A stretch of DNA of 64,000 nt from Homalodisca vitripennis. Lineage: Eukaryota; Arthropoda; Insecta; Hemiptera; Cicadellidae. The stretch lies in contig NC_060208.1 of the NCBI RefSeq assembly GCF_021130785.1, positions 54,974,501 through 55,038,500 on the forward strand, written 5' to 3'. A model generated the notes under the pieces. It ran no database searches, was not told the DNA's origin, and saw only the letters and a list, made by a program, of their open reading frames with translations. This document shows, piece after piece, positions 49,793 through 61,600 of the stretch; position 1 is the stretch's first letter, and each line of letters begins with the position of its first letter. The translations under genes were made by a program, and so were the position numbers.

Positions 49793-52379
49793 CTGCGCAT
49801 CACCACAGCGTCAGGCAGCGCGCCGACTCCACACACACTTCAAGGTTACCAGTGGAAACAAAAGTTTGAAGTAATATTTATTATACATCGGTTTAAAAGT
49901 TCTTGATCTTTTAAAAATATTATCGGTTCCATTATGTTTGCAAATAAATTATTTATTTTATCCCTTTTCTCATGTTACCTAAACTTGTCATTCTTTCATT
50001 CCCAATCTTTGCTACTACTTAACTTAGCTATGTTTTGTCTGTTCTACGACGTTACACTAAAATCAAACTTGACTCAATTCCAAACTTTTAGTATTACAAT
50101 CCATATTATATTTATATTAATTTAACTAACTTAATATATGCATAGATAAATTATATTTTATTTTAAAACTTTTTTTAATTATAAATGACTTTAAAGTATA
50201 AAAGTATTGTGGGCATTTGCCATTGTTAAAACTTGTACAGCCATTGTGCACAGTGTGATTTATTTGAAAACTGCTACATGCTATTTGTGCACACTGGCTG
50301 TTGTGCAAATATCGCCAAAGTGTGCTATAAAAACCATCTCGTATATCTTTTACGCTGGTTTTTAATGTTGTTCAAATCCTTCGAAATTCAGCTACATTAT
50401 TCATTACTATATGTACAATACACAGAAAAAATGTTATACACTCCATGGAAGCCATTTACTTTACTGAATTTCTTTGGTTTTACTTCAAATTTGTTTTGTT
50501 GTGGTTATGGTCGATCTCGTTAGTCATGAATTGTTTCATGTTTTACACTGTATTTGGTGCTTGTGTTTGTCAATATATATTGTTACGACTTAAAAATTAG
50601 TAAAAGGAGATCACTACCTGCCAGTGAAGAGACATCGTTCAGTAATCTTGTAGAAAGTGGTGTTGCCGTGAGAGATGACTCGGATCTAAGTGATACGTTT
50701 GTAAACAACATTTATTTGTGATTCAGACTCTGAATCTAATTGTGATTTCAGTGACAATGATTCTGATCCTGGTGATTTAGTTTTATGGTATGACGATACT
50801 CATGTAAGTCCTAATTATGTTGTTTCGGAACAATCTTCTGACGAGAAGGAGACAACCTAGTCAAGAGTAGGTAAGGTTAGGCTTCTTGAAATTTGAGAAT
50901 ATTGTACCGGTTTGGAAAATTCATAATATGTTCTGTATTTTTCAGGGTATGTTCCTACATGTTTTCGGAGCTGTGTAAATGTAATTATTGTACAATAAAA
51001 AAGCATAATTATGGTGGTAGTTTAATATTTGTCTGGTTATTATAATACAAACTACAAAAAAAGTTTCTTTTATTTTAAACTTTGTATATATGATGTAACG
51101 ATTTTTAATTACAAGGAAGGTTTAAATTTTTCTACAGCAAAGTGCTACTTATAAGGAAAAAAAAGACCAAGTTTATCAATTTATTATAGAAAATAATGAA
51201 CCAATGATTTTTAAAGGTAACCTTAAACTACATACTTATATGTTTTGAGTAAAGAATGCCACAAACTAAAGGTACAGAATCTAATCTGGCTTTCAAGGAT
51301 CAAGGAAGTTTTTAGCTATCAGAGAAGTTTTGGAAAAATGTCTACAGGTGTTGAGTACATTAATTTTCTTTGGGTAAAGTTACTGTCTGCTTGGTCACTC
51401 ATTGTAAATAAACTTCTTATAAGTGTACTTTATAATTTCATTAAAATTTTGACAACCCATTAAATTGGATTGGAAAGAGATAGCAATCTATTGTATTCAC
51501 CATTCTTTGTTTGTTTATAATCTTCTAAATGAGGGTCACTTGAGAGGGATTTACATTAAAAATTTTTGAGTTACTCCCAAAATCCCCCATATTTTGAGGA
51601 TACAAAAAAATGTTCAAAATCATGAAATGAAACTTCCTTTCCATATTACCACTATACAAAGTATATCTATTTTTATATACCTTAGAAATAAATAATGGGG
51701 GATGGAGGGGGGTTTCTGACTTTTTATTCAACCTGTATTAATACTTTGCTTATTGTTCATATTTTTTATATTTATGAACGCACATCGTTGCGAGTCTGTT
51801 GTCTCCATCTGTGGGTAACAGTGGATTTGGCAGTATGCATAATGCTAATTGCTAAAAGATATTTTTCCCATACTTGATGTATGATAACTCTTAGATAGTT
51901 AACAAAGTTATCATATTTTTAAAGTAATATTTACCTTGCAGGTCCTATTTGTACGTCTATGTTCGTGCATTTCCACATGTCTGCTGTGTCTATGCACTGA
52001 CATCTATTTCTCAGGGATAAACAAAGAGACAGTCTCTTACCATTTCGTTCTTTACAAATTTTTCAAGCACGCACCTCAGATGTATTTTATTAATTTGCTT
52101 AAATTGTATGGTGAATTGCAGGGGTTTATATTTAATTGGTTGCTTAGCTAAACTGTTTACAAGTTTAATACTTAAGCACCTTATAAATTGCTTAAACGAA
52201 TACGAAATTATAACTGAATTTTAAGTGGAGTTTCAAAGAGATAACATATTTAATTAAGTTTGTATAGCTAATTTGAGGTTTGAAGCTAAAAGAGGTAAGT
52301 AGTGACGTTAAATTGCTTCACAGTTATTGTCTTTGCGTCTGCCTTCGACTACATTTAGAAGAGACTCTGTAATAAAAGG
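49793..52379. other. AT-rich DNA with one acidic ORF remnant (about 50580-50865, +)
   Basis: No exon recognised. Around 50600-50865 two overlapping frames read a Ser/Asp/Glu-rich stretch (DDSDLSDTF, then DSDSESNCDFSDNDSD), like the acidic N-terminus of piggyBac-type transposases. No catalytic region follows, so this is a weak guess. If the crol halves were once contiguous, one inversion breakpoint lies between 49793 and 58688. Confidence 0.3.
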
Positions 52380-53140
52380 TTTATACAATAACAATAACGT
52401 TTCATGGAGTTTCCAACAGTTTTAGCACTAATATGGGTCTTAGACAAGGGTTTATACTTAATCCTATGTTGTTTAGTATATATTTGTAAATGATATTCCG
52501 GAGGTACTAGAGGGTGCCTATCACTTTGACGGTTACAAGGTGAATTTTTTGCTTTACGCAAACGACATAGCAGTTGTAGTGCCCATTGCGACATGTCTAC
52601 AGCACATAATTGAGCTATTGAAAGTATACTGTGAAATAAGGAACTTAGGAATTAATCTGAAAAATAAATACTAAAATTATAGTGTGTAGAAACGGCGGCA
52701 AATAAAATTCTTGATTTTGATCTGGGTGACAAGAGAGTTTATAACAGACAATTATGGAATTGAGGTTGTGCCCTGGGAAATTAAAGCAAGGGTAGAACTT
52801 ATACATTTAAATTATATACCATATAATTTACAGGAAAGTGTTTTTCATTTTGTTGCGAGGTTTCCTATCTTATCGGTATTGATAAAATATTGGTTTGAAA
52901 GATAATCGTAGGTACTAGGAGGGTGCCTATCACTTTGCGTTTACAAGGTGAATTTTTTGCTTTACGCAAAGACATTAGCAGTTGTAGTGCCCATTGGACA
53001 TGTCTACAGCACATAATTGAGCTATTGAAAAGTATAATGTTGAAAAGGAATGTTAGGAATTAATTGAAAAATCTAATACTAAATTTATAGTGTGTAGAAA
53101 CGTCGGCTCAAATAAAATTATTGATTTTGATCTGGGTGAC
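52380..53140 (+). pseudogene. LINE reverse transcriptase fragment, with a second degraded copy
   Basis: The first part, with one frame change, reads GLRQGFILNPMLFSIY, LNDIPEVL, then LLYANDIAVVVP, the reverse-transcriptase motif with D to N at the YADD position. A near-copy of 52505-52732 follows at 52913-53140 but with many single-base insertions and deletions. The two are separated by 180 bp. The second copy runs straight into an A-C15 simple repeat. Confidence 0.75.
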
Positions 53141-53240
53141 CCCCCCCCCCACCCCCCCCCCCCCCCACCCCCCCCCCCCCCCACCCCCCCCCCCCCCCAC
53201 CCCCCCCCCCCCCCACCCCCCCCCCCCCCCACCCCCCCCC
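53141..53240. repeat. Perfect 16-bp (A C15) microsatellite
   Basis: A occurs at 53151, 53167, 53183, 53199, 53215 and 53231, exactly 16 apart, with only C between. On the other strand it is (G15 T)n, a strong quadruplex-former. A related tract, G16 T G5, lies at 54051-54072 in the opposite orientation. Confidence 0.95.
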
Positions 53241-54699
53241 AGAATTGGAATCAATAATAAAATGAAGCCATCCCTTAGAGTTTCTGCTACACTATTAATC
53301 AGGGACATAGAGATGACGTTTTGGGCTAAGTAACTTGGGCGAGTCACTAGGAATTATTGCATGCTAACAGACTAAAGACATATGAAGACCCACAACATTG
53401 ATATCCGTGTGCATTCATAGTTTTATTTAGAAAGGTCAACGAAGTGAGGCAAAACTAGAGTTCTGTCACTAACATCACTCCCTTGACAACCCAGCAGTAA
53501 GTAATTTGACCAAACCGCTATTCAAGTAATACAGGCAAAAGCTGTTTCACAATATCAGTGACACCTGATTCAGCTTCATCCTAACGTTTTTTGGAAGATA
53601 GTTATTCCGTAATATTTTTCCTTGGTTTTCAGTATCAGTTTTGCGAGTGCAGTATTGATGTCGAGATTTAGTACATTAATCTTTGATAGCCTAACTAAAG
53701 TAGCAGTTTGTAACTGTTTAATTTAGTTTTTAACCTGAAATTCCATTAAGCAAATTAATGATGGCACCTAGATGAAAACCCTTCTTACATCCTACTTGCA
53801 TACATTATAATATGGCAAAGGTGGGCAAAACAACATAACAAACAGGGTCCAACACAATACAAACCAAACTTTTTTTAAATAAAAATATTTCTAAATTTTA
53901 AACATATTTTAGTGACAAATTATGAAAAACTTTGTCAAACAAATGTCAATTTACAATGAGGGAAAAATTGTTTTTTTTTTGGGAAATTCGGATTGTGGTG
54001 GGTTTTTTGATACTTAAAATGAAATGTAACTAATGGATTTTGCTAACCAAGGGGGGGGGGGGGGGGTGGGGGATATAAGGCCACAACCGTAAGGCATTTT
54101 TTTGGAAGGTTTAAGTATTAAACATCTTTTAGATTATGCAAATTCTGTTTTGTTGTCCATCAGAGTTAAATTCACTAACTTTTACATTTTAAAAACTAGG
54201 TAAGGTTTTTTAAACAAAAGGTAACATATTTGCATAAGCAAATATATCTATAGGATTAATGATTTCCACTAAAAGACAATTTGAAGAAATTGTTCCATCT
54301 TCAAATTTCGCTATATACTACTCTTACCATCATCGTGTTCTGGTGTCTTCTTTTGATATTTCCCATTTTATGGATTTTTTCTTCACTTGGAAGTAAAATT
54401 GAAGAGACGACCGAGTTTTCTCTCAATCATCCCACAAAGTGTTTTTGAGAGCAATTTAGGAAATGATCCCCAATTTTTCAAGGGCTTTGGACTCTACATC
54501 CCTCCCTTGTCCATTCCTCAATCAGCATCATATTTGTGATGGTGTGTAATTTGGTTTAGTTACTTGCCTGATTTACCGGTGTCTGTACTATAAGCAACTT
54601 CGCCTTTACCACAACAGCAGTTTTGTCTTTATTTTTATTCAAAATCATTTGTTTTGAGGAATTGAACTTACAATAGTGTCAATTGCCTGGATTCTGTTA
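53241..54699. other. Non-coding DNA with a poly-G tract
   Basis: Apart from the G16-T-G5 run at 54051-54072, no feature is supported. Confidence 0.4.
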
Positions 54700-55124
54700 T
54701 ATCTTTTCAGATATACATTTTTTCAAGTATCCCGGTGGAAGAAAATAGTGCCCCACCGTGTGGAAGGTTATTTCGATGCTTGAAATTTGTTCAGCGGCAT
54801 CAGACATTTCGCTAGCATAGGAATAAGAATAATTTTGGCCACCACAACCATCCGAAAAAACACAAGTTTTATTTTTCCATCAAACTTTTCATTTAACAAG
54901 TGATGATAGAGACATGAGGTCATTGAACTGGAGTTTTTTGCAACTGACTCATACCATATGCAGCAGAGGCCATTTTCTTTTGTCAGATTGGTTTTAGAGT
55001 GGCCATTTATAACAGTAAAGTTGTAAAATGAATACTGCCTACTAAAATAAGGTAATTGATCAGGCACTTTAGGCAATAGTAAATTCTTTCGGCAGTCAAA
55101 TGATAAAATTATACACATTGGAAA
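54700..55124 (-). pseudogene. TE-derived DDE-nuclease-like protein fragment
   Basis: The minus-strand frame from 55124 down to about 54840 reads SRQYSFYNFTV and GLCCIWYESVAKNSSSM, the 'YNFxV ... W.E..a.r.s.eI.S' block found in transposon-derived proteins of many insects. After a frameshift it continues DGCGGQNYSYSY, the family's SD.CGGQN motif, and then HTVGHYFLPPGY, like its RGHS.lPPDR block. The Helitron-like element at 55125 has cut its N-terminal side. Family assignment is from remembered motifs. Confidence 0.55.
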
Positions 55125-55903
55125 TCTATATATATAAAAATGAAACTGTTCGTGTGTAACAGCATCAATCACAAAACGGCTGGACGGATTCGCCTAATTT
55201 TTTTTTTAATTTGTTCGTCTTGATCTGTAGAAGGTTATAGGATACTTTTTATCCCTTTCCCGATTCAGGATTCCGCCCCACTGGTTACAGAAATACCGTA
55301 AGAAATGCATGTGCAGCAAACATATGTTATTAAGTGAAAGAGTCTTTTCAAATTTTTAATCAGCTGTTTCTTTGTAAACATATATAATGCGACAAAAAAT
55401 ATATTTATATATAATTTAATTACTACACTTATAGTTTTAAAGCATAGAGTAAGCTTAAGAGAAACGACAAATTTTGTTTAAACTGTTTCTGCAATCACTG
55501 TTAAACATAGACTTTACTATCCAGATAATACAATTCAAATTTGACGTAAAAATTCAACTCTTTAACTGCAAATATTTATTTAATATAAACCTATGCTCAT
55601 GCTTGATCAGAAGAGCAATGCAGATATCATAATTACTATCTTACGTTGGCTACAAATATAAAGAATGTTATAAAATCAAACCTTAGTTGTTTTTTTTGAC
55701 AGAAGTATCAGGAATGTGGTACATAACCTTCATAATGCGCCCAAGAAGCTCACGAAGGAACGACTATCAATTATCTCAGCAATGTTTAGAATGTGATAGA
55801 AAATGAATAAGTGAATATAATGTACTGTTTTCAACGGGAAATTGCGTGCGAAGCCGCGGGAAACTTATTGAAATGCGCAGCGAAAGCGCGCCGGGTCCGC
55901 TAG
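55125..55903 (+). mobile_element. Non-autonomous Helitron-like element
   Basis: It starts TCTATATATATAAAAATGAA after A and ends GGGTCCGCTAG before T, with GCGC-loop-GCGC about 10 nt before CTAG. No inverted terminal repeats, no target duplication and no protein. It is a close relative of 15651-16575, lacking that copy's ~185-bp internal extra segment. Confidence 0.7.
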
Positions 55904-56500
55904 TGTGGGATAATTTAGAAAAGTAATTTATGCAAAATACTTTTAAACAGTTGGCGTTTCCCCAGGACCAGGAGTGAGATTGGTCCCTACAGCATCCTCC
56001 ATTATAAAACAGTACTAGCACACAAAATTTTCATTGCAATCACAGTTAGAAAAGCTAAAGTGTAAGGGCTTTAAACAGTGTTTCAACTTTCCATCCACCC
56101 GGTCAGACTCAAGCAGAATAAATTTTGGTGAAGAGGTAAACACTTGCTGAGCATGCTGGGAAGTCACATGACTGAAAACGAGCGCTCTCATTGGCTGAGA
56201 TGGATGCTGTGGAATTTGAAACTAAAGATGGATAAAACTACGTTGGATCTGGCAGTTTTTGAAACCAAGGCGCATTATCAACATTGTTTTACAGTGGGAT
56301 GTATTGGGTATAGGTACAAAATAATGGTTTATTTGAATTTGGCCTGTTTGAAACTATGAGATAGGATGTATAACTCAATTTGGACAAAAAGTGGATGTGG
56401 CAGGGTTTGATTCTAGGCGCCTCAAACATCAGAGTTCATTAAAACTCATGAAGTGTAAAATTGTGTTAAATTTGTAAATTTTCCACTGTAAGACATGAAA
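55904..56500. other. Non-coding DNA; possible continuation of the split DDE-like fragment
   Basis: Minus-strand sequence near 55960-56020 loosely resembles the fragment left of the Helitron-like element. No border or motif settles it. Confidence 0.25.
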
Positions 56501-56509
56501 ATTTTAATA

Positions 56510-56770
56510 GTTAGATGTTAAGTAGTTTATATCATCAAAGAAAAGAGAAAGAGACGTGGGCCAAGTACAGAACCCTGGGGCATCCCTCGGGTGATAGGTT
56601 CTTCACTTGGAGTACCCCTTGCCAATCCTCTTCAGAGAGCTATGACTTTGAAACTATCCACTTGAAACAGCAATCAGAGATATCCTACTTCTTCAATTTG
56701 ATCAACAAAAGAGTGTGAAACACACCTTTTTCAAAGGCCAATGTTGCAAAAGTCCAATAAAATAGGAGGA
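56510..56770 (-). pseudogene. LINE reverse transcriptase fragment, minus strand
   Basis: On the minus strand, about 56600-56520 reads RGMPQGSVLGPRLFLFF followed by DDINYL, matching the LINE reverse-transcriptase block GVPQGSVLGPLLF...INDL. Upstream, broken by frameshifts, is the AFEKGVFHTLLLIKL-like preceding motif. No catalytic aspartate pair remains. Confidence 0.75.
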
Positions 56771-57960
56771 ATTTTATTAGAGCGTATACATGGAGTTAGT
56801 TGTATTGGAGGTAAAGACAGAGGATTATAGCAAGAACAATCTGAGGCTGGTCAAATTTTTCCAGCCAAAAACAAAAGAGCCATGAACAGATACCGCGTAG
56901 AGAAACCTCTGAGACACAACATTTCTGTACAAGGTAAGCTGAGTGACCAAGTTTGCAACTTCAGAATCCTGTTCTCTGGAGATCTAGTAATTTAAAGTAA
57001 ATATAGAAAATTCTCCAAAAAATTTGCTTTGCTTTTTGGGTTTTAACTCAAGAGTTATTGCATTGTAAATTGAGTTTTAGGGCATTTGCCTGCCGGCTGT
57101 ATTTATGTCAAATGTTATATTAAACCCATTTAAAATTTACAGAATTGAGGTTGTTCAACAGATTTTTTGAGGTTGTAAATAATTTTTTTGGTGTTATAGG
57201 TGTTCATATAGTGTTGAATAAATTACCAAAATGTATTAATTTAATAAATATTCATTTGCCTAAGCTGCCTTTACGATACCGATTCTCACAATTTGATCAC
57301 ATTTTGTTGTGTACAGACATCCACGTTATATAGTATAAGAAACTTGTATGTCTCCACATCAATATTTATTTGGGATCGATTTTTGTTGACTATAAAACAT
57401 CAAAGTCTTGATTATCCAGGCATTAAACTAAACCTCTCCAACTAAAAAGTTGAACTTTAAAGGGGATGAATCATGGTCAGGATTTGCATGGTCCAGCTAT
57501 TCACCACCATATTTTCCACAGGTCACAATAACTAAATGGAATAAAAAAAATAATATAGAATAACATGCCAATAATTTGAGTTAAAAGTATGGGTTCACAC
57601 ACACGGTTTTAGTTTTTGATGAATAAAGATGGAGGATGGAACTTGAGACACCTTTCTAGGAAATAGAAGTGAACTTTTTAGTCACTGTTACAACTTTGCC
57701 CATTTCCCTAAAATGGGATTTTGGAGGGCGGCTCAAAATTTTTAAATGTAAAGACCCATTAAGTGACTCTCACTTGAAAGGTCTTGATAAGAAGAAGAAG
57801 AACATTTCCTTACAAAACTCAAATCTGTTTTGCAGTTATTGCCTCCCTTATCTTATCAGTTTTGAGGAAGTCCAGTATCATGTTCAGTTTTCTGGTTGGA
57901 ATTAATAAAGTTAAGACATGTTTTTGTGATACTTAAAAATATAAACACTCCATTTTCTGA
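56771..57960. other. AT-rich DNA, nothing recognised
   Basis: The upstream coding exon(s) of the zinc-finger gene should lie in this direction if the local orientation is correct, but none is visible. Confidence 0.4.
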
Positions 57961-57964
57961 ATTC

Positions 57965-58270
57965 TGATTTCTGATTAAATGAACAACAGCGTATTATGAT
58001 CCTGATGATCCGAGGCTACAGAGACTGGGCGAGATCTTATGATGAAGTAAGGAATTTATTTAATGACATTTATTCCAATCGAAACCCTATATCTAAATCA
58101 GGAGTTAAAAAAACAATAAAATAGAAAACAAAAAATTCCAAGATACGCGCAGTGTTAAAGATCACCCAAAACCTGGACGACCAAAATCGGCTACAAAGAA
58201 GCATTATCACTTGACGTTTTACAGTGTGTTGTAGAAGATCCTGATGCCTCAACAGGAAATGTTTTCTCAA
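57965..58270 (+). pseudogene. HTH N-terminal fragment of a mariner/Tc-like transposase
   Basis: Readable as LNEQQRIMILMIRGYRDW-like, then RNLFNDIYSNRNPISKSGVKKT, then (frame change) SVKDHPKPGRPKSATKK: the helix-turn-helix module with the 'GRPR' hook of mariner/Tc1-related transposases (DUF4817-type proteins). No catalytic domain follows. Inactive fragment. Confidence 0.65.
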
Positions 58271-58688
58271 ATATTAGGTATATATCAAACATTAGTGAGA
58301 TTTACTGCTGAACATTTGGTGTTCTTTGAATGTTGAGCAGTATATTTTATTCTTATTAGGATAATATTCAAATCTATATAGAATTTTGGAAATTTATTTC
58401 TGTAAGTTGTTATCAACCATCTCGGTTAGATTTTCTCTTAGTTTTTTTAATTATGGTTCTGCCGCAAGCTGTTTTTGTTGAGAAATGTATTTGTTTGGAG
58501 CCTTTTTAATGTTTCATTAACTTCAGCTGGAGTCGGAAAGTGTAAGTATGAGTTGATTAGGTGCCCAATCGATTGGAGATATTATTGTGCTGCAAACCTA
58601 CATTTAATATATTGCTCTCTTAAAATGATTATTATCACTTATTACTAATTTCTAAATGTTGAATAATATATATCTTGATACCTTTCAG

Positions 58689-61600
58689 CCAGTGAATGTG
58701 GATGACCTGAACCAATTGTTGGCGTACCATGAGGTATTCGGGAAGCTACAGGGTGGAGGTGTGGCTGGAGTAGGGGTAGGAGTAGTGGAGGGTGAGAGTA
58801 CTGCTCCACCCCCGCCAAGAGTCCTGAGTCTGACGACAGTCCTGCCTCGCCACCTGGTGCTCATCCCTGCGACCTTTGCGCCAAGGTCTTCCCCTACCGA
58901 TACCAGATGATTGTACATCGACGTTACCACACAGAGAGAAAACCCTTTCAGTGCCAGGTAATTTGTTTCAGATCTATAGCATTCCTCGTAATATGATGGG
59001 AGTCCTATACAAATTTTAAAACGTAAGTAGGCATACATCAGGTAGTTATTATTTAAGTTCATGTTAAATAGTATCAGAGTTTAACTTAATTATTATATCA
59101 TGTTTGACACGTGTAGGAGCATTTCTGGTTCTAATTAATTATATACATAACGTCACAGCTGAATCTACCTTGTCATCCCGACCAAGAAAACACAAATCTC
59201 GCATCATACAGGTCTCGGAAACTTACTTCGGTCAAAAAGCGTATATTTCCAGTCCTTGTCATATATTTTAGGTCTAAGATATTTCCAGTACCAGTAGGGT
59301 TTGCCTTGTTGCTCTGACAAAGAAAAAATATATATACTTACGTAGGACCAAGATGCCTACTTCGGTTAAAAAGTGCCTACTTAAGACCGTTTAAATTCAC
59401 CGTAATGTCACAGTTTAGCTTGCCATATTGCCTCGATCAAAATACTATATAAGTTCGATTATCTAGTTCTCGGAAATCTATTTTGGTCAAAATTGTGTTG
59501 ACATAGTTGAGTTTACCTTGTTGGATGAAGAAAATACACACATAAGTAGGACTGAAAAGCCTATTACGACCTAGGGTGAAGTCCTACCTACTTCTTATGT
59601 ACTTTCGGTATAAGGGGGAAATCCTTATTAAGGTTATGTAACATTCCAAAATAATCGTTATTAAAGTTTTGCGTTACACTTGTTTTTGGGACAGTAGCCA
59701 GGGAAAGAATGAATCGTTGAGGCATATTAGTATTCATTTCTCTGTTTTTCCATAAGCCTTGTTAAAATGTAATATCATAATGTCAAGGAAGCCCACCAGT
59801 TTAAAGTAACTTATGTGAAAACATTCATAACTTTGTTCATTAAGGTTAGTTTTATAACAGTATTTAATGCATTAGATGATTTTAATTCGTCACTGGCGCA
59901 ATCTGGAGTAAAATTTATGTATTAATGTTTTATTTACTATCTGCATTACACTACCGATCAAGCACTGTTTACTTATTATTGATAAAATTTAAATGTAAAC
60001 AGATTTTTCAGAAAGTTTGTCGAACTATAGCTGTCAACAGTTGTTTAATGCCAGTTTTATTTTAATTATGAAACGTAAATTCAAATACAATTTGTTCTGA
60101 ATTTAAAAATATTCCAGGTAACTTTTGTTAACTTTTTCTTCATAAAAACCTTCCTCGGATTTCAATGGACATTTTACAAAAGAATTAACCGAATTGGTCC
60201 AGCCGTTATCGAGATTAGCGCTTACCAACACATTTCGCCATTCATTTTTATTTATAAGAAGATTTCTTTACTAGCATTCCTTTGGTAAGAACGCTTAATA
60301 AAAATGAAACTTTCCTACCTGGCACAATTCAGAAATACATAAATGAGCTTCCCGATGCTGCCAAAGTTCAGTTATAGGACAAAAGGTTTACTGTAAGCGA
60401 CGTGAAATTTTAATGTTAGCGTACAAACAAAAAAAGTCACAATAAAAACCAGTTTTTTTTTTCTTCAAACTCTGATGCAAGGAAAGTAGAACATACAAAA
60501 AGAAGGCATGATAGAATATCTACAGAAAAAACCTGCAATGGTTTGTAGATTATAACAAACATATGGGTGGAATAGATTCATTCGATATGATGCTGTATGC
60601 ATATCTCGATGAAAGAAGAACGTTGAAATATTGGGAAAAGACTGTCTTTAACACATTTTCAAGAATAGTATTGAACTCTTACATTATTTATAAGAAAAAT
60701 AAAATGGACAAAAACCAAGTTCACACTATAAGTTTGTTGTTAACATAATTGACACAGTCATAGATGAGTGGTTTAACGTGCAACCAGAAGCAGGTATAGG
60801 GTCTGGTGGAAATAACTGCAAATCAAGGGATCTTGAGAAAACTACCAGATAAAAAAGTAAAAACCTGTATTGGGTGTGTACCAAGAGTGGAACAGAATAC
60901 TACAAAAAGAAAGGAAAAGATCCGGAATGTTGTGTATGCAATGTGGAGAGGGCTGACTTGAGGTGCAGTTCCCAAACATGTATGCAAAAACATTGTGTGC
61001 CTTTTTTATGCCTGTATATAATGTATGTACTTTTTGGAAAAAATGGAAATAAGTATGAAGCCTATATTTCGGAGGCGAGAAATGAAAGTACATAATATGT
61101 TGTTCACTGACTTTGTTTTAGTATAGTGTAGACTACCAGTAGGACTACAGTAAAATGCTTTTTTTTGATTATGTAAAAACTGTTGTGTAACTATTTTATT
61201 GCTAGGAAAAATTCTAAAATTATTTTTTTCCACATTTATAACATTATTACAAATAAAAAAAATTTGTTTCCATAATATATTTTTTGTATTTAATTTATTA
61301 CAAAAACAACAAAAGTAAAAAAAATTCTTATATACATTTTTCAATTTTTACATGCTGCAAGTATCATCCTCTGCGGTATTCAAAGGGTCAAAACTATTAT
61401 TCTAAATAATACTTTCAGAAATTTGTAATAAAGAAGGAATACCTTCTATCATTAAGGTCTTCTATAATCTACTAAGCATTTCATAATTTGAATTAAAAGT
61501 ACATTTATTTGCTTGTCTTAAGATTAATCACTGTATTTTGAATATTCTCCTAAACAATAATATGCTGTTGCAGGTATGTGTGGACGATCGTTTGAGAACA

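Noticed and set aside
53121..53333. Proline- or glycine-rich ORFs across the A-C15 array
   Set aside because: Pure simple-sequence translation.
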